Shown: positions 1-5,963, counted from the stretch's first letter. The stretch: 9,934 bases of DNA from JBHIAG01 sp046758465 (GCA_046758465.1 JBHIAG010000081.1:1-9934), one strand, 5' to 3'. Notes: generated by a model from the letters alone, not told the origin. Numbers and translations are program-made.

Positions 1-181
1 AGGCTTGCGGGGTGCGAGAACGGGTTTGTGAGAGCACCTCGCTCGCTCAGTTATTTAACGGGCGCTGCGCGCCGCACTGTGCCCCTGCTAAAAGCACATG
101 GTTTCGGCACCGGGCGCCTGCATCTGCGGTGACTCGCCTGCTGGCGGGTAAGTCTGCGCAACTTGGAACCACGCAGGACGC
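1..181. other. Non-coding stretch downstream of the prepilin gene
   Basis: I see no convincing gene here on either strand; the open frames have no recognisable protein pattern and no ribosome binding site. The one structure I can point to is a small GC hairpin, stem 61-65 against 69-73 with a 3-base loop. Read on the minus strand it is followed by an A/T-rich stretch around 50-60. It lies about 110 bases past the pilin stop and could be a weak terminator, but it lacks a proper U-run, so I do not call it as one. Confidence 0.5.
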
Positions 182-673
182 TTACTGCAAGACGGGACTG
201 GAGCTGGTTGCGAAATTCCCGAACTCGTAGCGGATGATCCCCGTGTCGTCGATGTAAAAGTACCGAGCCGAGCCGCGCGCCCGCACCGGCTCTGCCGTGC
301 ACTCCCATTCGTCCCATTCTTCTTCCCCATTCTTCTTCTCCTCCTTCTTCTCCTCCTTCTCCTCCTTCCCCTCCTTCGGTTCGCCCCGGTTGAGACGGAA
401 GATGTAGTTTGAGTAGAGGAGGACGTCACCGCCCTGACTGGCTTGACCAAATTCGGTGAGGAGTCTGAAGTCGTCGGCATATTCCTGGTTGGAAATCCGG
501 TAGCCTTCCTGGGCGGTGTGGAGGCTGCGCAGCATCGAGACCGCAGCCGCCTCGTGGGCACGTTGCAGGGTCGCCATGATGCTCGGCATGGCCATCGTGA
601 TCAACACCATGATGATAGCGATCACAATCATCAGTTCGATCAAACTGAACCCCGCAGCCGAACGGCGGCGCAT
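182..673 (-). CDS. Type IV pilin-like prepilin with a Glu/Lys-rich insert
   Basis: The 163-residue product is a pilin or pseudopilin precursor, expected to be cleaved and N-methylated by a PilD-type prepilin peptidase and assembled into a type IV pilus or a type II secretion pseudopilus. The N-terminus is diagnostic: a short basic leader (MRRRSAAG), cleavage after Gly8, Phe9 as mature residue 1, Glu13 as the conserved mature Glu5, then a hydrophobic helix to about residue 35. The C-terminal part (about 130-150, with ARYFYIDDTGIIR) resembles the last strands of small pilin-like proteins. Between them, residues 98-124 are almost only Glu, Lys and Trp, followed by the single cysteine Cys125, so no disulfide loop can form. 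The ATG has a strong AGGAGG site 4-5 bases upstream, which overlaps the stop of the small upstream ORF. Major pilin or minor pseudopilin cannot be decided, because no pil or gsp machinery is in the window. Confidence 0.88.
   Translation of the reverse strand: MRRRSAAGFSLIELMIVIAIIMVLITMAMPSIMATLQRAHEAAAVSMLRSLHTAQEGYRISNQEYADDFRLLTEFGQASQGGDVLLYSNYIFRLNRGEPKEGKEEKEEKKEEKKNGEEEWDEWECTAEPVRARGSARYFYIDDTGIIRYEFGNFATSSSPVLQ
330..377 (-). repeat. 48-base homopyrimidine/homopurine microsatellite inside the prepilin gene
   Basis: On the plus strand every base from 330 to 377 is C or T, so the coding strand is pure purine. It holds two perfect tandem copies of a 12-base unit TTCTTCTCCTCC (333-344 and 345-356), then two shorter 9-base relatives (357-365 and 366-374). 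In the coding frame the 12-mer reads GAG GAG AAG AAG and encodes Glu-Glu-Lys-Lys, giving residues 107-110 and 111-114. All units are multiples of three, so gain or loss of a copy would lengthen or shorten the loop without breaking the frame. Mirror-like homopurine tracts can form triplex DNA and are known to slip in replication. Confidence 0.85.
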
Positions 674-681
674 CGCTCCTC

Positions 682-858
682 CTAGCGGATTACCGGGGTG
701 CGCTCACGCGCCTTGGCCAGTTGCCCCAAAATCGCATCGAGCGCGGTCTGCACCTCTGCCTTGGGGAGTTCTTCGTTGTCCAGGCGCAGAGCGAGTTGCT
801 TGACGCGACGAACGAGAAGCCGCCCCTGCCTTCCTGAACGTTGTCGTGCTCCTCTCAT
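682..858 (-). CDS. Small basic protein of 58 residues, function unknown
   Basis: This short frame runs from ATG at 858 to TAG at 682-684. An in-frame TGA at 862-864, one codon above the ATG, fixes the start. Purine-rich stretches (AGGAG and GGAGTGAG) precede the ATG. The product starts with an Arg/Gly/Gln-rich segment (residues 1-18, with seven Arg). An amphipathic helical region of about 19-53 follows, with regular Leu/Ala spacing, and the end is TPVIR. Net charge is about +8. There is no signal peptide, membrane segment or metal motif, and I do not recognise a family. Its stop codon overlaps the ribosome binding site of the prepilin gene 8 bases downstream, so the two are very likely co-transcribed and translationally coupled. 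That coupling, together with clean codon-level structure, is the main support for it being real; a nucleic-acid-binding or pilus-regulating role is only a guess. Confidence 0.6.
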   Translation of the reverse strand: MRGARQRSGRQGRLLVRRVKQLALRLDNEELPKAEVQTALDAILGQLAKARERTPVIR

Positions 859-903
859 GGCTCACTCCGCTCCTGTCAAAATCTAGTTCTAGGTGGGGGA
901 TTA

Positions 904-919
904 TGCAATAGGACGGCCT
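904..919 (-). promoter_or_regulatory. Candidate sigma-54 type -24/-12 promoter for the small ORF and prepilin
   Basis: On the minus strand the sequence AGGCCGTCCTATTGCA fits the sigma-54 pattern in its key parts: GGC at the -24 element, TTGCA at the -12 element, and exactly 10 bases between the invariant GG and GC. The middle of the -24 element does not match. Transcription would start near 893, giving a leader of about 35 bases before the small ORF. Sigma-54 control of pilin genes through PilR is well known in Proteobacteria; applying it here is inference. A sigma-70 reading using TAGAAT slightly upstream is a weaker alternative. Confidence 0.35.
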
Positions 920-931
920 TCCCATATTCTA

Positions 932-950
932 AGTAGGCTTTTAGCCTACT
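932..950. promoter_or_regulatory. Perfect 8-bp inverted repeat upstream of the prepilin operon
   Basis: AGTAGGCT and AGCCTACT are separated by three T residues. The surroundings are unusually AT-rich for this window. There is no U-run typical of a terminator. The dyad lies about 40-58 bases above the start of transcription expected from the sigma-54-like element, or between the -35 and -10 of a weak sigma-70 alternative, so an operator is the simplest reading. Confidence 0.4.
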
Positions 951-1198
951 AAACGTTCGCCTAGTCTTCGCCTGAGAGCGTGTCCCGCCGTGCCGAAAGC
1001 ATTTCTTTTGGGCACACCGCTAGTATCCTGCTGGCGGAAGAAGGAGTTCGCGTCTCTTGGGTGGGTGGCACAATGCGGTAGGGAGGGTTTGCAAACACGG
1101 TCTCGCGGGTGTGAAGCGCAGCAGGAGCCGGGCGGCGGGGGGCGGCAAGGCGCCCCGCAGAGCGGGATCTTGCCCTACCCAGGCGGAGAGGTGATGGG

Positions 1199-1242
1199 CT
1201 GCGCGGGGCTGGCGGCAGCAGGGGTCTTCTGCGCGGGGCTGG
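1199..1242. repeat. 14-bp direct repeat, copies 30 bp apart
   Basis: CTGCGCGGGGCTGG occurs at 1199-1212 and again, identical, at 1229-1242, with a start-to-start distance of exactly 30 bases. It lies in the G-rich non-coding stretch. It could be a remnant of local duplication or a pair of binding sites; nothing in the sequence decides between them. Confidence 0.6.
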
Positions 1243-1260
1243 GGCGGCGGTCGGTTGGGG

Positions 1261-1300
1261 CTCGACGCCATCCGACGCGATCCGACGCTATCCGGCACCG
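1261..1300. repeat. 10-bp imperfect tandem repeat, four units
   Basis: Units of the form (T)CCGACGCNA follow each other at exact 10-base spacing: 1261-1270, 1271-1280 and 1281-1290 are near identical. The fourth, 1291-1300, is degenerate. The period is close to one helical turn, so all units would face the same side of the DNA. No function can be read from the sequence. Confidence 0.65.
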
Positions 1301-1397
1301 TACCACTGCTTCCGTTGCCAAAAGGCTCCATTGTCACCCCACAGTCCCGCGCTGGAACCCCTTTGTAGCGCCTTATGGCGCCCTGGCGGCGGGGGGG

Positions 1398-2066
1398 CTA
1401 GAGGCGGATGAGGCGGTGGTGGATGACGTAAAGGATGAGTTCGAGGCGGTCGCTGACACCGAGTTTGGCGTAGACGCTGGTGAGGTGATTCTTGACGGTG
1501 GCTTCGCTGACGCCGAGCTTGTCGGCGACTTCCTTGTTGCGCAGCCCGAGGGCAACGCAGCGGACGACTTCCATTTCGCGGTTGCTGAGTTTGTCGCGGC
1601 GTTCGCCGGGCAGTGCGGGCTGCCCCGGTTTGCTTACGATGCTCTCGAGCGCCTGACTGAGAATGGGGTTATCAATCCAGACTTCGCCCTGATGAACTTT
1701 GCGGATGCTCTTCACCAGCAGCGTCGGGTCAGCTTCTTTGAAGACGATGCCGCGCGCGCCCAGGCGGACGGCGCGGACCGCCTTTTCGCGCTCGGTGTCG
1801 CTCATCATCAGCACGGTGCGGGTGCGGAGTTTGCGCTTGTTGATTTCGCTGAGCACGTCGAGGCCGTCCATCACCGGCATTTTCAAATCCAGCAGGAGCA
1901 CGTCGGGCTCGAACCTCTCCAGCAGCAACAGGGTCTCCATGCCGTTGCCGGCTTCGCCCACGATGATGATGTCGGACTGCGACTCAAACAGTTTGCGCAG
2001 ACCCATGCGATAGACAGGGAAGTCGGCGGCAATCGCGACCTTAATCGAGAGTTGAGCCGCGGGCAT
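1398..2066 (-). CDS. NarL/FixJ-family response regulator
   Basis: The 222-residue product is a two-component response regulator: an N-terminal receiver (about 8-125) and a C-terminal LuxR-type helix-turn-helix (about 160-215, LSNREMEVV...ATVKNHLTSVYAKLGV). It should bind DNA as a dimer after phosphorylation at Asp60 (in LLLDLKMP). The switch residues Ser89 and Lys110 are present. Of the usual acidic pair that binds Mg2+, only Asp15 is kept; the first position is Ala14 (motif AADFP in place of DDHP). I chose the ATG at 2066 because AGAGGA lies 9 bases before it. A GTG at 2111 would add 15 Arg/Gly-rich residues, has no ribosome binding site, and lies closer to the predicted transcription start. 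No sensor kinase is adjacent, so it is an orphan in this window and its signal and targets are unknown. Confidence 0.92.
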   Translation of the reverse strand: MPAAQLSIKVAIAADFPVYRMGLRKLFESQSDIIIVGEAGNGMETLLLLERFEPDVLLLDLKMPVMDGLDVLSEINKRKLRTRTVLMMSDTEREKAVRAVRLGARGIVFKEADPTLLVKSIRKVHQGEVWIDNPILSQALESIVSKPGQPALPGERRDKLSNREMEVVRCVALGLRNKEVADKLGVSEATVKNHLTSVYAKLGVSDRLELILYVIHHRLIRL

Positions 2067-2128
2067 CGTGGAACGTCCTCTGCGCCGCGTGCGAACTCCC
2101 CCCGGCGGCACAGAATAAAAGGTGCCCC

Positions 2129-2137
2129 ACTATAGCA
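2129..2137 (-). promoter_or_regulatory. Extended -10 promoter of the response regulator gene
   Basis: The minus strand reads TGCTATAGT, a TGn extension followed by a five-of-six match to TATAAT, in a locally AT-rich stretch. No good -35 hexamer is visible at 16-18 bases, which is common for extended -10 promoters. The start would be near 2122, giving a leader of about 55 bases before the ATG at 2066. Confidence 0.5.
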
Positions 2138-2166
2138 AATCAGGCGAAAAGCTAAAAGAGCCGAGA

Positions 2167-2541
2167 CTAGCCCTGCGCCACCACACGCGCGGCAGGCAGC
2201 GGCGCGTCCACGCGCTGCGGATGCAAGAGCGCAGCCAGGATCTCTACTCCTGTCACCAAGCGCAGCCCCGGACGCGAAAAGTAACTTGAGGCGTCGACCG
2301 CAAACAGCTTGCCCGCACACCGCGCTGCCAGCGCACGCCACTCGCGACGCTCGCGCAGCCCTGCGTAGGCGTGCGCGGCGGTCTGCGCCTCGTAGCCGCA
2401 CCGCATCGCCACCACGACCTCCGGCTCGGCAGCGCGCATCTCTTCCCAGCTGATCGGCCGCGACGCCTCACCGACTGTGCCCAGTACGTTGCCGCCGCCT
2501 GCGCCCATCTTCTCCACCACGCGCCGCAATTTCTCCGGCAC
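2167..2541 (-). pseudogene. C-terminal half of a BtuF-like cobalamin-binding protein, probably a relic
   Basis: The 124-residue frame matches the second lobe of periplasmic substrate-binding proteins of the BtuF/FepB fold that serve vitamin B12 ABC importers. The family landmarks are in order: GGGNVLGTVGEASRPISWEEM, PEVVVAMRCGYE, LRERREWRALAA, KLFAVDASSYFSRPG and LRLVTGVEILAALLHP. Family members are usually about 270-300 residues, so the whole N-terminal lobe and signal peptide are absent. The frame stays open upstream only to a TGA at 2602-2604, and the serine hydrolase gene ends at 2641, so there is no room for the missing half. The GTG at 2541 has no convincing ribosome binding site. A single lobe should not bind a corrinoid. 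No btuC or btuD is nearby. I read it as a decayed gene; a short functional derivative is less likely. Confidence 0.72.
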
Positions 2542-2640
2542 ATCCGACCACTCGTCCCCCCAGCCTTTCGCCCCGGAATTGCCTCTATGCGCGCGATAGC
2601 TTCATGGCCATGCTAGGCCGCAAGGCGACTGGCGTCCGGA

Positions 2641-3843
2641 TCACTGCAGTTCCTCGGGGATGAACCCGGGCCAGTCGTACTCGAGCGCGATGGCATTGAT
2701 GATCTCGCTTGCCAGCGCCATCCCAGCATCGGAGTTCGTCATCACCACAGCACCCTGCGGCGTCGTCAAGTACGCGTACATGAGGGCGCGGTAGCCCTCA
2801 TTGCCGCCGTTGTGTGTAAACCAAGCATGCTCGCTGTTGCGGCGAACGAGAAGTCCAAGAGAGAAGCTGCCAAATCGTGGTCTCGTCAGCGCGACAGCGC
2901 TCTGAGCGGACAAGAGAGATTGAGGCGACTGGGTTGCCGCCGACTGTACCGCAAGTGCAAAGCGGGCTAGCTCCGATGCCGTGGTCCAGAGTCCAGCAGC
3001 CGCCAGCTCAGGGTAGACGTGCCAGCGGCCAGGCAGGATTTTGCCATCGTCGTTGTGCCCGACAGCGGCAAGTGCCTCGAGCTCGGGAGGCAACGGTTGT
3101 TGGAAGGTGCTGTGTTGCATACCGAGAGGCGTGAGCACGAGATTGTTCATGAGTCTCGGAAAATCCTGGCTGCTCACATCTTGAAGCACCTGCTGCAACA
3201 CAAGATACCCGCCCCCAGAGTAGGCCCAGGTCGACCCCGGAGGCCGTACGATCCGGATCGCTGGCGTGTTCGCAGGCGAGGCCCCGTCGAGGATTTGGGT
3301 CAGGGTTGGGACAGCGGCTCCGGGGGTGTAGCCAGGGAAACCGGGCACGTTCAAACCAGCCATGTGTGCCAACAAGCGTGCCACTGTGACAGAATCGCTG
3401 GGCCCGTCGTCACTTTCCGGAAGCCTCCAACTGCGGAGATAGCGATTCACGGGAGAGTCGAGAGCGAGAAGTCCCTGATCAGTAACACGTAGAACGGCAA
3501 ATGCAGTGAGCGCCTTGCTGATCGAGGCGGCCTGGAACAGCGTCTGGTCAGAAACTGTCTGGCTTTCCCCCGCTACGGCTCTCCCATAGGCACGAGCCCA
3601 CTGGATCCTGCCATCGTGGATGACAGCGATACTAACTGCCGGAACGCCATATCGTGCCATGCGTTGCTCAAGCGTCCACTTCTCCGCAGCCACCGATTCC
3701 ACCGATGGCCGCACGTGCAGGCCGCTAACGACACGCTCGATGCGGGCCTCCAGAGCCGGATCACTGTTGCTGGATGTCGAGCAGCTGGCCACCGCCAGCA
3801 GGATCCAGACCATCGAACAAATGATTGTTTTACTTACCTTCAT
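2641..3843 (-). CDS. Beta-lactamase-family serine hydrolase, lipoprotein
   Basis: The 400-residue protein belongs to the class C beta-lactamase/penicillin-binding-protein-like family (beta-lactamase fold, PF00144 type), which includes peptidases, esterases and lactamases. Residues 1-21 form a lipoprotein signal (MKVSKTI..., hydrophobic core, lipobox VASC with Cys21), so the enzyme should be anchored in the envelope. Catalytic motifs are visible: Ser107-Ile-Ser-Lys110 (SxxK nucleophile), Tyr208 in YSGGGY (in place of YxN) and His344-Asn-Gly-Gly (in place of KTG). The chain is full length. I start it at the ATG at 3843; the longer frame from 3933 would put 30 hydrophilic residues before the signal peptide and has no ribosome binding site. 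Its base use is visibly less GC-rich than that of neighbours, a hint of transfer. The YSG and HNG variants argue against calling it a drug-inactivating lactamase; the substrate is unknown. Confidence 0.9.
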   Translation of the reverse strand: MKVSKTIICSMVWILLAVASCSTSSNSDPALEARIERVVSGLHVRPSVESVAAEKWTLEQRMARYGVPAVSIAVIHDGRIQWARAYGRAVAGESQTVSDQTLFQAASISKALTAFAVLRVTDQGLLALDSPVNRYLRSWRLPESDDGPSDSVTVARLLAHMAGLNVPGFPGYTPGAAVPTLTQILDGASPANTPAIRIVRPPGSTWAYSGGGYLVLQQVLQDVSSQDFPRLMNNLVLTPLGMQHSTFQQPLPPELEALAAVGHNDDGKILPGRWHVYPELAAAGLWTTASELARFALAVQSAATQSPQSLLSAQSAVALTRPRFGSFSLGLLVRRNSEHAWFTHNGGNEGYRALMYAYLTTPQGAVVMTNSDAGMALASEIINAIALEYDWPGFIPEELQ

Positions 3844-4112
3844 TCCCGCGTCCCGAGTTGCAATGCCCGGAACCCTGACGAGGGAACAGTGTCTCGAGTT
3901 CAAGCCGGGAGCCTGAAACCGCTGGTCTGTCATGGCCCAACAATGAATATACTGATCAGCATAGCATCCCGGTCGTCAGTATGAGACGCAAGCAGAAATC
4001 GGCGAAAGGCCCGCCGGAATGAGGCTGCTGGCAACGTCAGGCAGCGAGTGGTTCCCGCTACCCGCGTTCTCTGCAGCCAAGCCGTACACAAGATTTGACA
4101 CTAACTCACAAG
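3844..4112. other. 269-bp intergenic region before the serine hydrolase gene
   Basis: The region is less GC-rich than the rest of the window. It should hold the promoter of the serine hydrolase gene; a TATATT-like -10 on the minus strand overlaps the dyad at 3948-3963, but no matching -35 is clear. I see no terminator with a U-run for the FHA gene that ends at its right edge, and no gene longer than about 15 codons. Confidence 0.45.
3948..3963. promoter_or_regulatory. Operator-like near-palindrome upstream of the serine hydrolase gene
   Basis: TATACTGATCAGCATA is a 16-bp palindrome apart from one mismatched pair, centred on CTGATCAG. It lies about 105 bases above the chosen start codon and overlaps a possible minus-strand -10 (TATATT), a position where a bound repressor could block transcription. 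No regulator gene is adjacent, so this is a pattern observation only. Confidence 0.35.
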
Positions 4113-4874
4113 CTAGTCTTCCCGGGTGAATTGCAGGGTCACTCCGCTGATGTAGAGCACATCTCCGTCCTCTATTTCATAGCGCTGGGTCAGGGGCCGG
4201 TTGTTCACCCGGGTTTTTCCCTCCAGCGGGGTCAGCACAAAGCTAGTTCCTCTGCGGGTGATTGTCGCTGCCACCTTGGGCTTGAACCAGCCTTTCAACC
4301 GGACCAGCGCTGCGGCTGATTTGCCGATCAGGGCAGTCTGCGACTCGAGCACGTACTCGGGTTTGTCGGTGGACCCGGAGAGTACGGTCAGAACACCGAG
4401 CTGCGCCGGAATGGCTGCAGCCGGCGCGGACTCGGCTGCGGCCTTCTTGGCTTGCGCCGCCCCCGCCATCTTGCCCAATAATTCCTTTTGCCTCTTGGTA
4501 TCCAAGATGACCGTGCCGCCTAGATCCTGGATCGGCGGCGAGGAGCGCGGCCCGGCTTCGGCGGTCAGCGGTACCGCTTCTTCTTTGGGGCTAAGCTGGA
4601 AGACCAGGCTGTGCTTGCCCACTTGCACTACGTCTCCATCGCGCAAGATGTGGCGGGTAATGCGCTGACTGTTCACAAAGGTGCCATTCAAACTATCCAA
4701 ATCCACCAGGACGCACTGCTCGCCCTGGACCAGCAGGCGGGCGTGATAGCTGGAGACGGCCGGGTTGTCGAGCACTATGGTGTTGTTGCCTAGACGCCCG
4801 ATGGTCACCGGCTCCTTCCCAATCGGAATCTCCCGCAGGAGCCGCTCCTCAAACTTGAGGATCAACTTCGACAT
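4113..4874 (-). CDS. Double FHA-domain protein
   Basis: The 253-residue cytoplasmic protein should read phosphothreonine marks. The first FHA domain (about 5-95) has the full binding signature: Gly26-Arg27, Ser41-Ser42-x-His44 and Asn63-Gly64 followed by TFVN. A linker of about 60 residues follows, rich in Ala/Lys/Pro and containing GGTVILDT with Thr121, a possible phosphorylation site. The second domain (about 155-253) keeps the FHA-like outline (ALIGKS, GWFKPKVAATI, RVNNRPL, DGDVLYISG). It has lost the Arg and the Ser/His that contact phosphate, so it is probably a protein-interaction or intramolecular module. The ATG at 4874 has GGAGG 8 bases upstream; a TTG two codons earlier would leave almost no spacing. 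It starts 16 bases after the PP2C gene, so the two form an operon of phosphatase and reader. The partner kinase is not in the window. Confidence 0.9.
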   Translation of the reverse strand: MSKLILKFEERLLREIPIGKEPVTIGRLGNNTIVLDNPAVSSYHARLLVQGEQCVLVDLDSLNGTFVNSQRITRHILRDGDVVQVGKHSLVFQLSPKEEAVPLTAEAGPRSSPPIQDLGGTVILDTKRQKELLGKMAGAAQAKKAAAESAPAAAIPAQLGVLTVLSGSTDKPEYVLESQTALIGKSAAALVRLKGWFKPKVAATITRRGTSFVLTPLEGKTRVNNRPLTQRYEIEDGDVLYISGVTLQFTRED

Positions 4875-4890
4875 AGTCAATCCCTCCTGC

Positions 4891-5685
4891 TTATCTGCCA
4901 GCGAGACGCCAGCAACGCTTCCACAGACTGTCGCTGCACACCTTTACCACCACCACCGTGATGTTGTCCACGCCCCCGTTGCGATTGGCGAGGGTGACCA
5001 GATGGTCGCAAATAGCTTTCGGTTCCCGCAAGCTGGCGATGGCTTCCGCCAGCATGGAGTCGGGCACCATGCGGGTGAGGCCGTCGGTACACAGCAGTAA
5101 GTAGTCGCCCGCCAGCAAGGGTACCTCGGCGAGCTCAATCTCGACTTCTGGCGCATGGCCCAGCGCCCGCAAGAGAACGTTTTGCGTGTCCGACTGCAAG
5201 CTCTCGGCGCGCCCCACCAGCCCGGCGCGCACCTGTTCCTCGACTAAGGAATGGTCGCGGGTGAGTTGTTCAAAGTGCTGGTTGTGCCAGAGGTAGGCGC
5301 GGCTGTCGCCCACGTGCGCCACGCTGGCGATGTTGTCGCCAATCCAGACACTCACGACCGCAGCGCCCATCCCGGCTTGCTGCGGATTCTCCTGGCTGCT
5401 GTGGTAGACGCTCCGGTTGGAAATCTCGAGCGCAGACTGCAAGCGGCGCGTCCGCAGCAAGAATCCTTTCGCCGCTGCGGCGCTCTCTCCTACCGCACTC
5501 CCAGCGGCGGCTAGCTGCCTGACAATGGTTTGTACGGCTAACTGGCTAGCCACTTCCCCCGCCGCGTGCCCGCCCATCCCGTCGCAGACTACGAAGAATC
5601 CCCGCCGGGAATCGCAAGCGTAAGCATCTTCATTGAGGGGACGGAGTTTGCCTTTGTCCGAGGAAGCACCCGCCTGCAGGCGCAT
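4891..5685 (-). CDS. PP2C-family Ser/Thr protein phosphatase
   Basis: The 264-residue protein is a soluble, metal-dependent (Mn/Mg) phosphatase of the PppA/Stp1/PrpC type that reverses Hanks-type kinase phosphorylation. The PP2C motifs follow in order: RPLNEDA with Asp20, VCDGMGGHAAGE with Asp35-Gly36, HVGDSRAY (124-131), RDHSLVEE (143-150), LLLCTDGLT with Asp201, and GGVDNITVV with Asp240. These supply the residues of the two-metal centre. Length and order are normal for the bacterial family, with no membrane segment. A short insert rich in Ala, Leu and Arg (about 62-83) lengthens the region after the second motif. The ATG follows AGAGGA with 5 bases of spacing. It is the first gene of the minus-strand operon and is followed after 16 bases by the FHA gene. 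Confidence 0.95.
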   Translation of the reverse strand: MRLQAGASSDKGKLRPLNEDAYACDSRRGFFVVCDGMGGHAAGEVASQLAVQTIVRQLAAAGSAVGESAAAAKGFLLRTRRLQSALEISNRSVYHSSQENPQQAGMGAAVVSVWIGDNIASVAHVGDSRAYLWHNQHFEQLTRDHSLVEEQVRAGLVGRAESLQSDTQNVLLRALGHAPEVEIELAEVPLLAGDYLLLCTDGLTRMVPDSMLAEAIASLREPKAICDHLVTLANRNGGVDNITVVVVKVCSDSLWKRCWRLAGR

Positions 5686-5750
5686 ACCATTCCTCTCTCG
5701 ATTTCATTGAAACTACGGCTGGTCCCACTTCCACGCTGCCAGTCAACAGC

Positions 5751-5780
5751 ATTCTACCTTCATAGAAAGCTTCGAAACAA
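5751..5780 (-). promoter_or_regulatory. Weak sigma-70 promoter candidate for the PP2C-FHA operon
   Basis: The minus strand has TTGTTT, 18 bases of spacer, then TAGAAT, in an AT-richer part of the intergenic region. It matches three of six bases at -35 and five of six at -10. The start would be near 5744, giving a leader of about 60 bases. Only a rough fit; another -35-like TTGACT lies downstream of it without a -10 partner. Confidence 0.3.
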
Positions 5781-5851
5781 GCGAAACAGCAGAGTTTGGC
5801 CTTCGACCACATGGCCCATGCAGCGCCCCTGGTAGCTAAAGTGCATCACCC

Positions 5852-5867
5852 GCCTGCCCGGGCAGGC
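5852..5867. repeat. Perfect 16-bp palindrome
   Basis: GCCTGCCCGGGCAGGC is identical to its reverse complement with no spacer. It lies in the middle of the divergent intergenic region, more than 160 bases from both start codons. It has no U-run, so it is not a classical terminator. It may be a repeat-family member or a protein-binding dyad. Confidence 0.6.
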
Positions 5868-5963
5868 CAACTGCGCCCACCGAGAGGCTGGTTCGGGATT
5901 CTGCTCATGCCCGTCAGGTTCCTACCTGGGAAGGTCTTGGAGATGAGTGCAACCCGGTGGCCT

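Larger units (their letters stand above)
859..1397. other. 539-bp stretch without a convincing gene
   Basis: This region separates the 58-residue ORF from the response regulator gene. Its left end (859-960) is AT-rich and holds the candidate promoter and dyad of the pilin operon. The rest (about 1100-1397) is G/C-skewed, with low-complexity runs, a 14-bp direct repeat, a 10-bp imperfect tandem repeat and overlapping GC hairpins near 1135-1158. Both strands have open frames (a plus-strand frame through it and a 105-codon minus frame at 1020-1337). Their products are Pro/Arg/Ala-rich with no family pattern and no good ribosome binding site, so I leave them out. Confidence 0.6.

Noticed and set aside
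61..73. GC hairpin as terminator of the pilin operon
   Set aside because: The stem is only 5 bp and the following sequence is A/T-mixed without a U-run.
1020..1337. Minus-strand frame of 105 codons in the gene-free stretch
   Set aside because: Pro/Arg/Ala-rich product with no motif, and no ribosome binding site. It may deserve a conservation test, but I cannot support it as a gene.
1368..1381. Hairpin downstream of the response regulator as terminator
   Set aside because: A 5-bp stem with a TTAT loop and no U-run; too weak to call.
990..2135. Long plus-strand open frame of 381 codons
   Set aside because: It is the mirror of the response regulator gene on the minus strand. Its N-terminal third is low-complexity and it has no ribosome binding site or family motif, whereas the minus frame shows complete receiver and LuxR domains.
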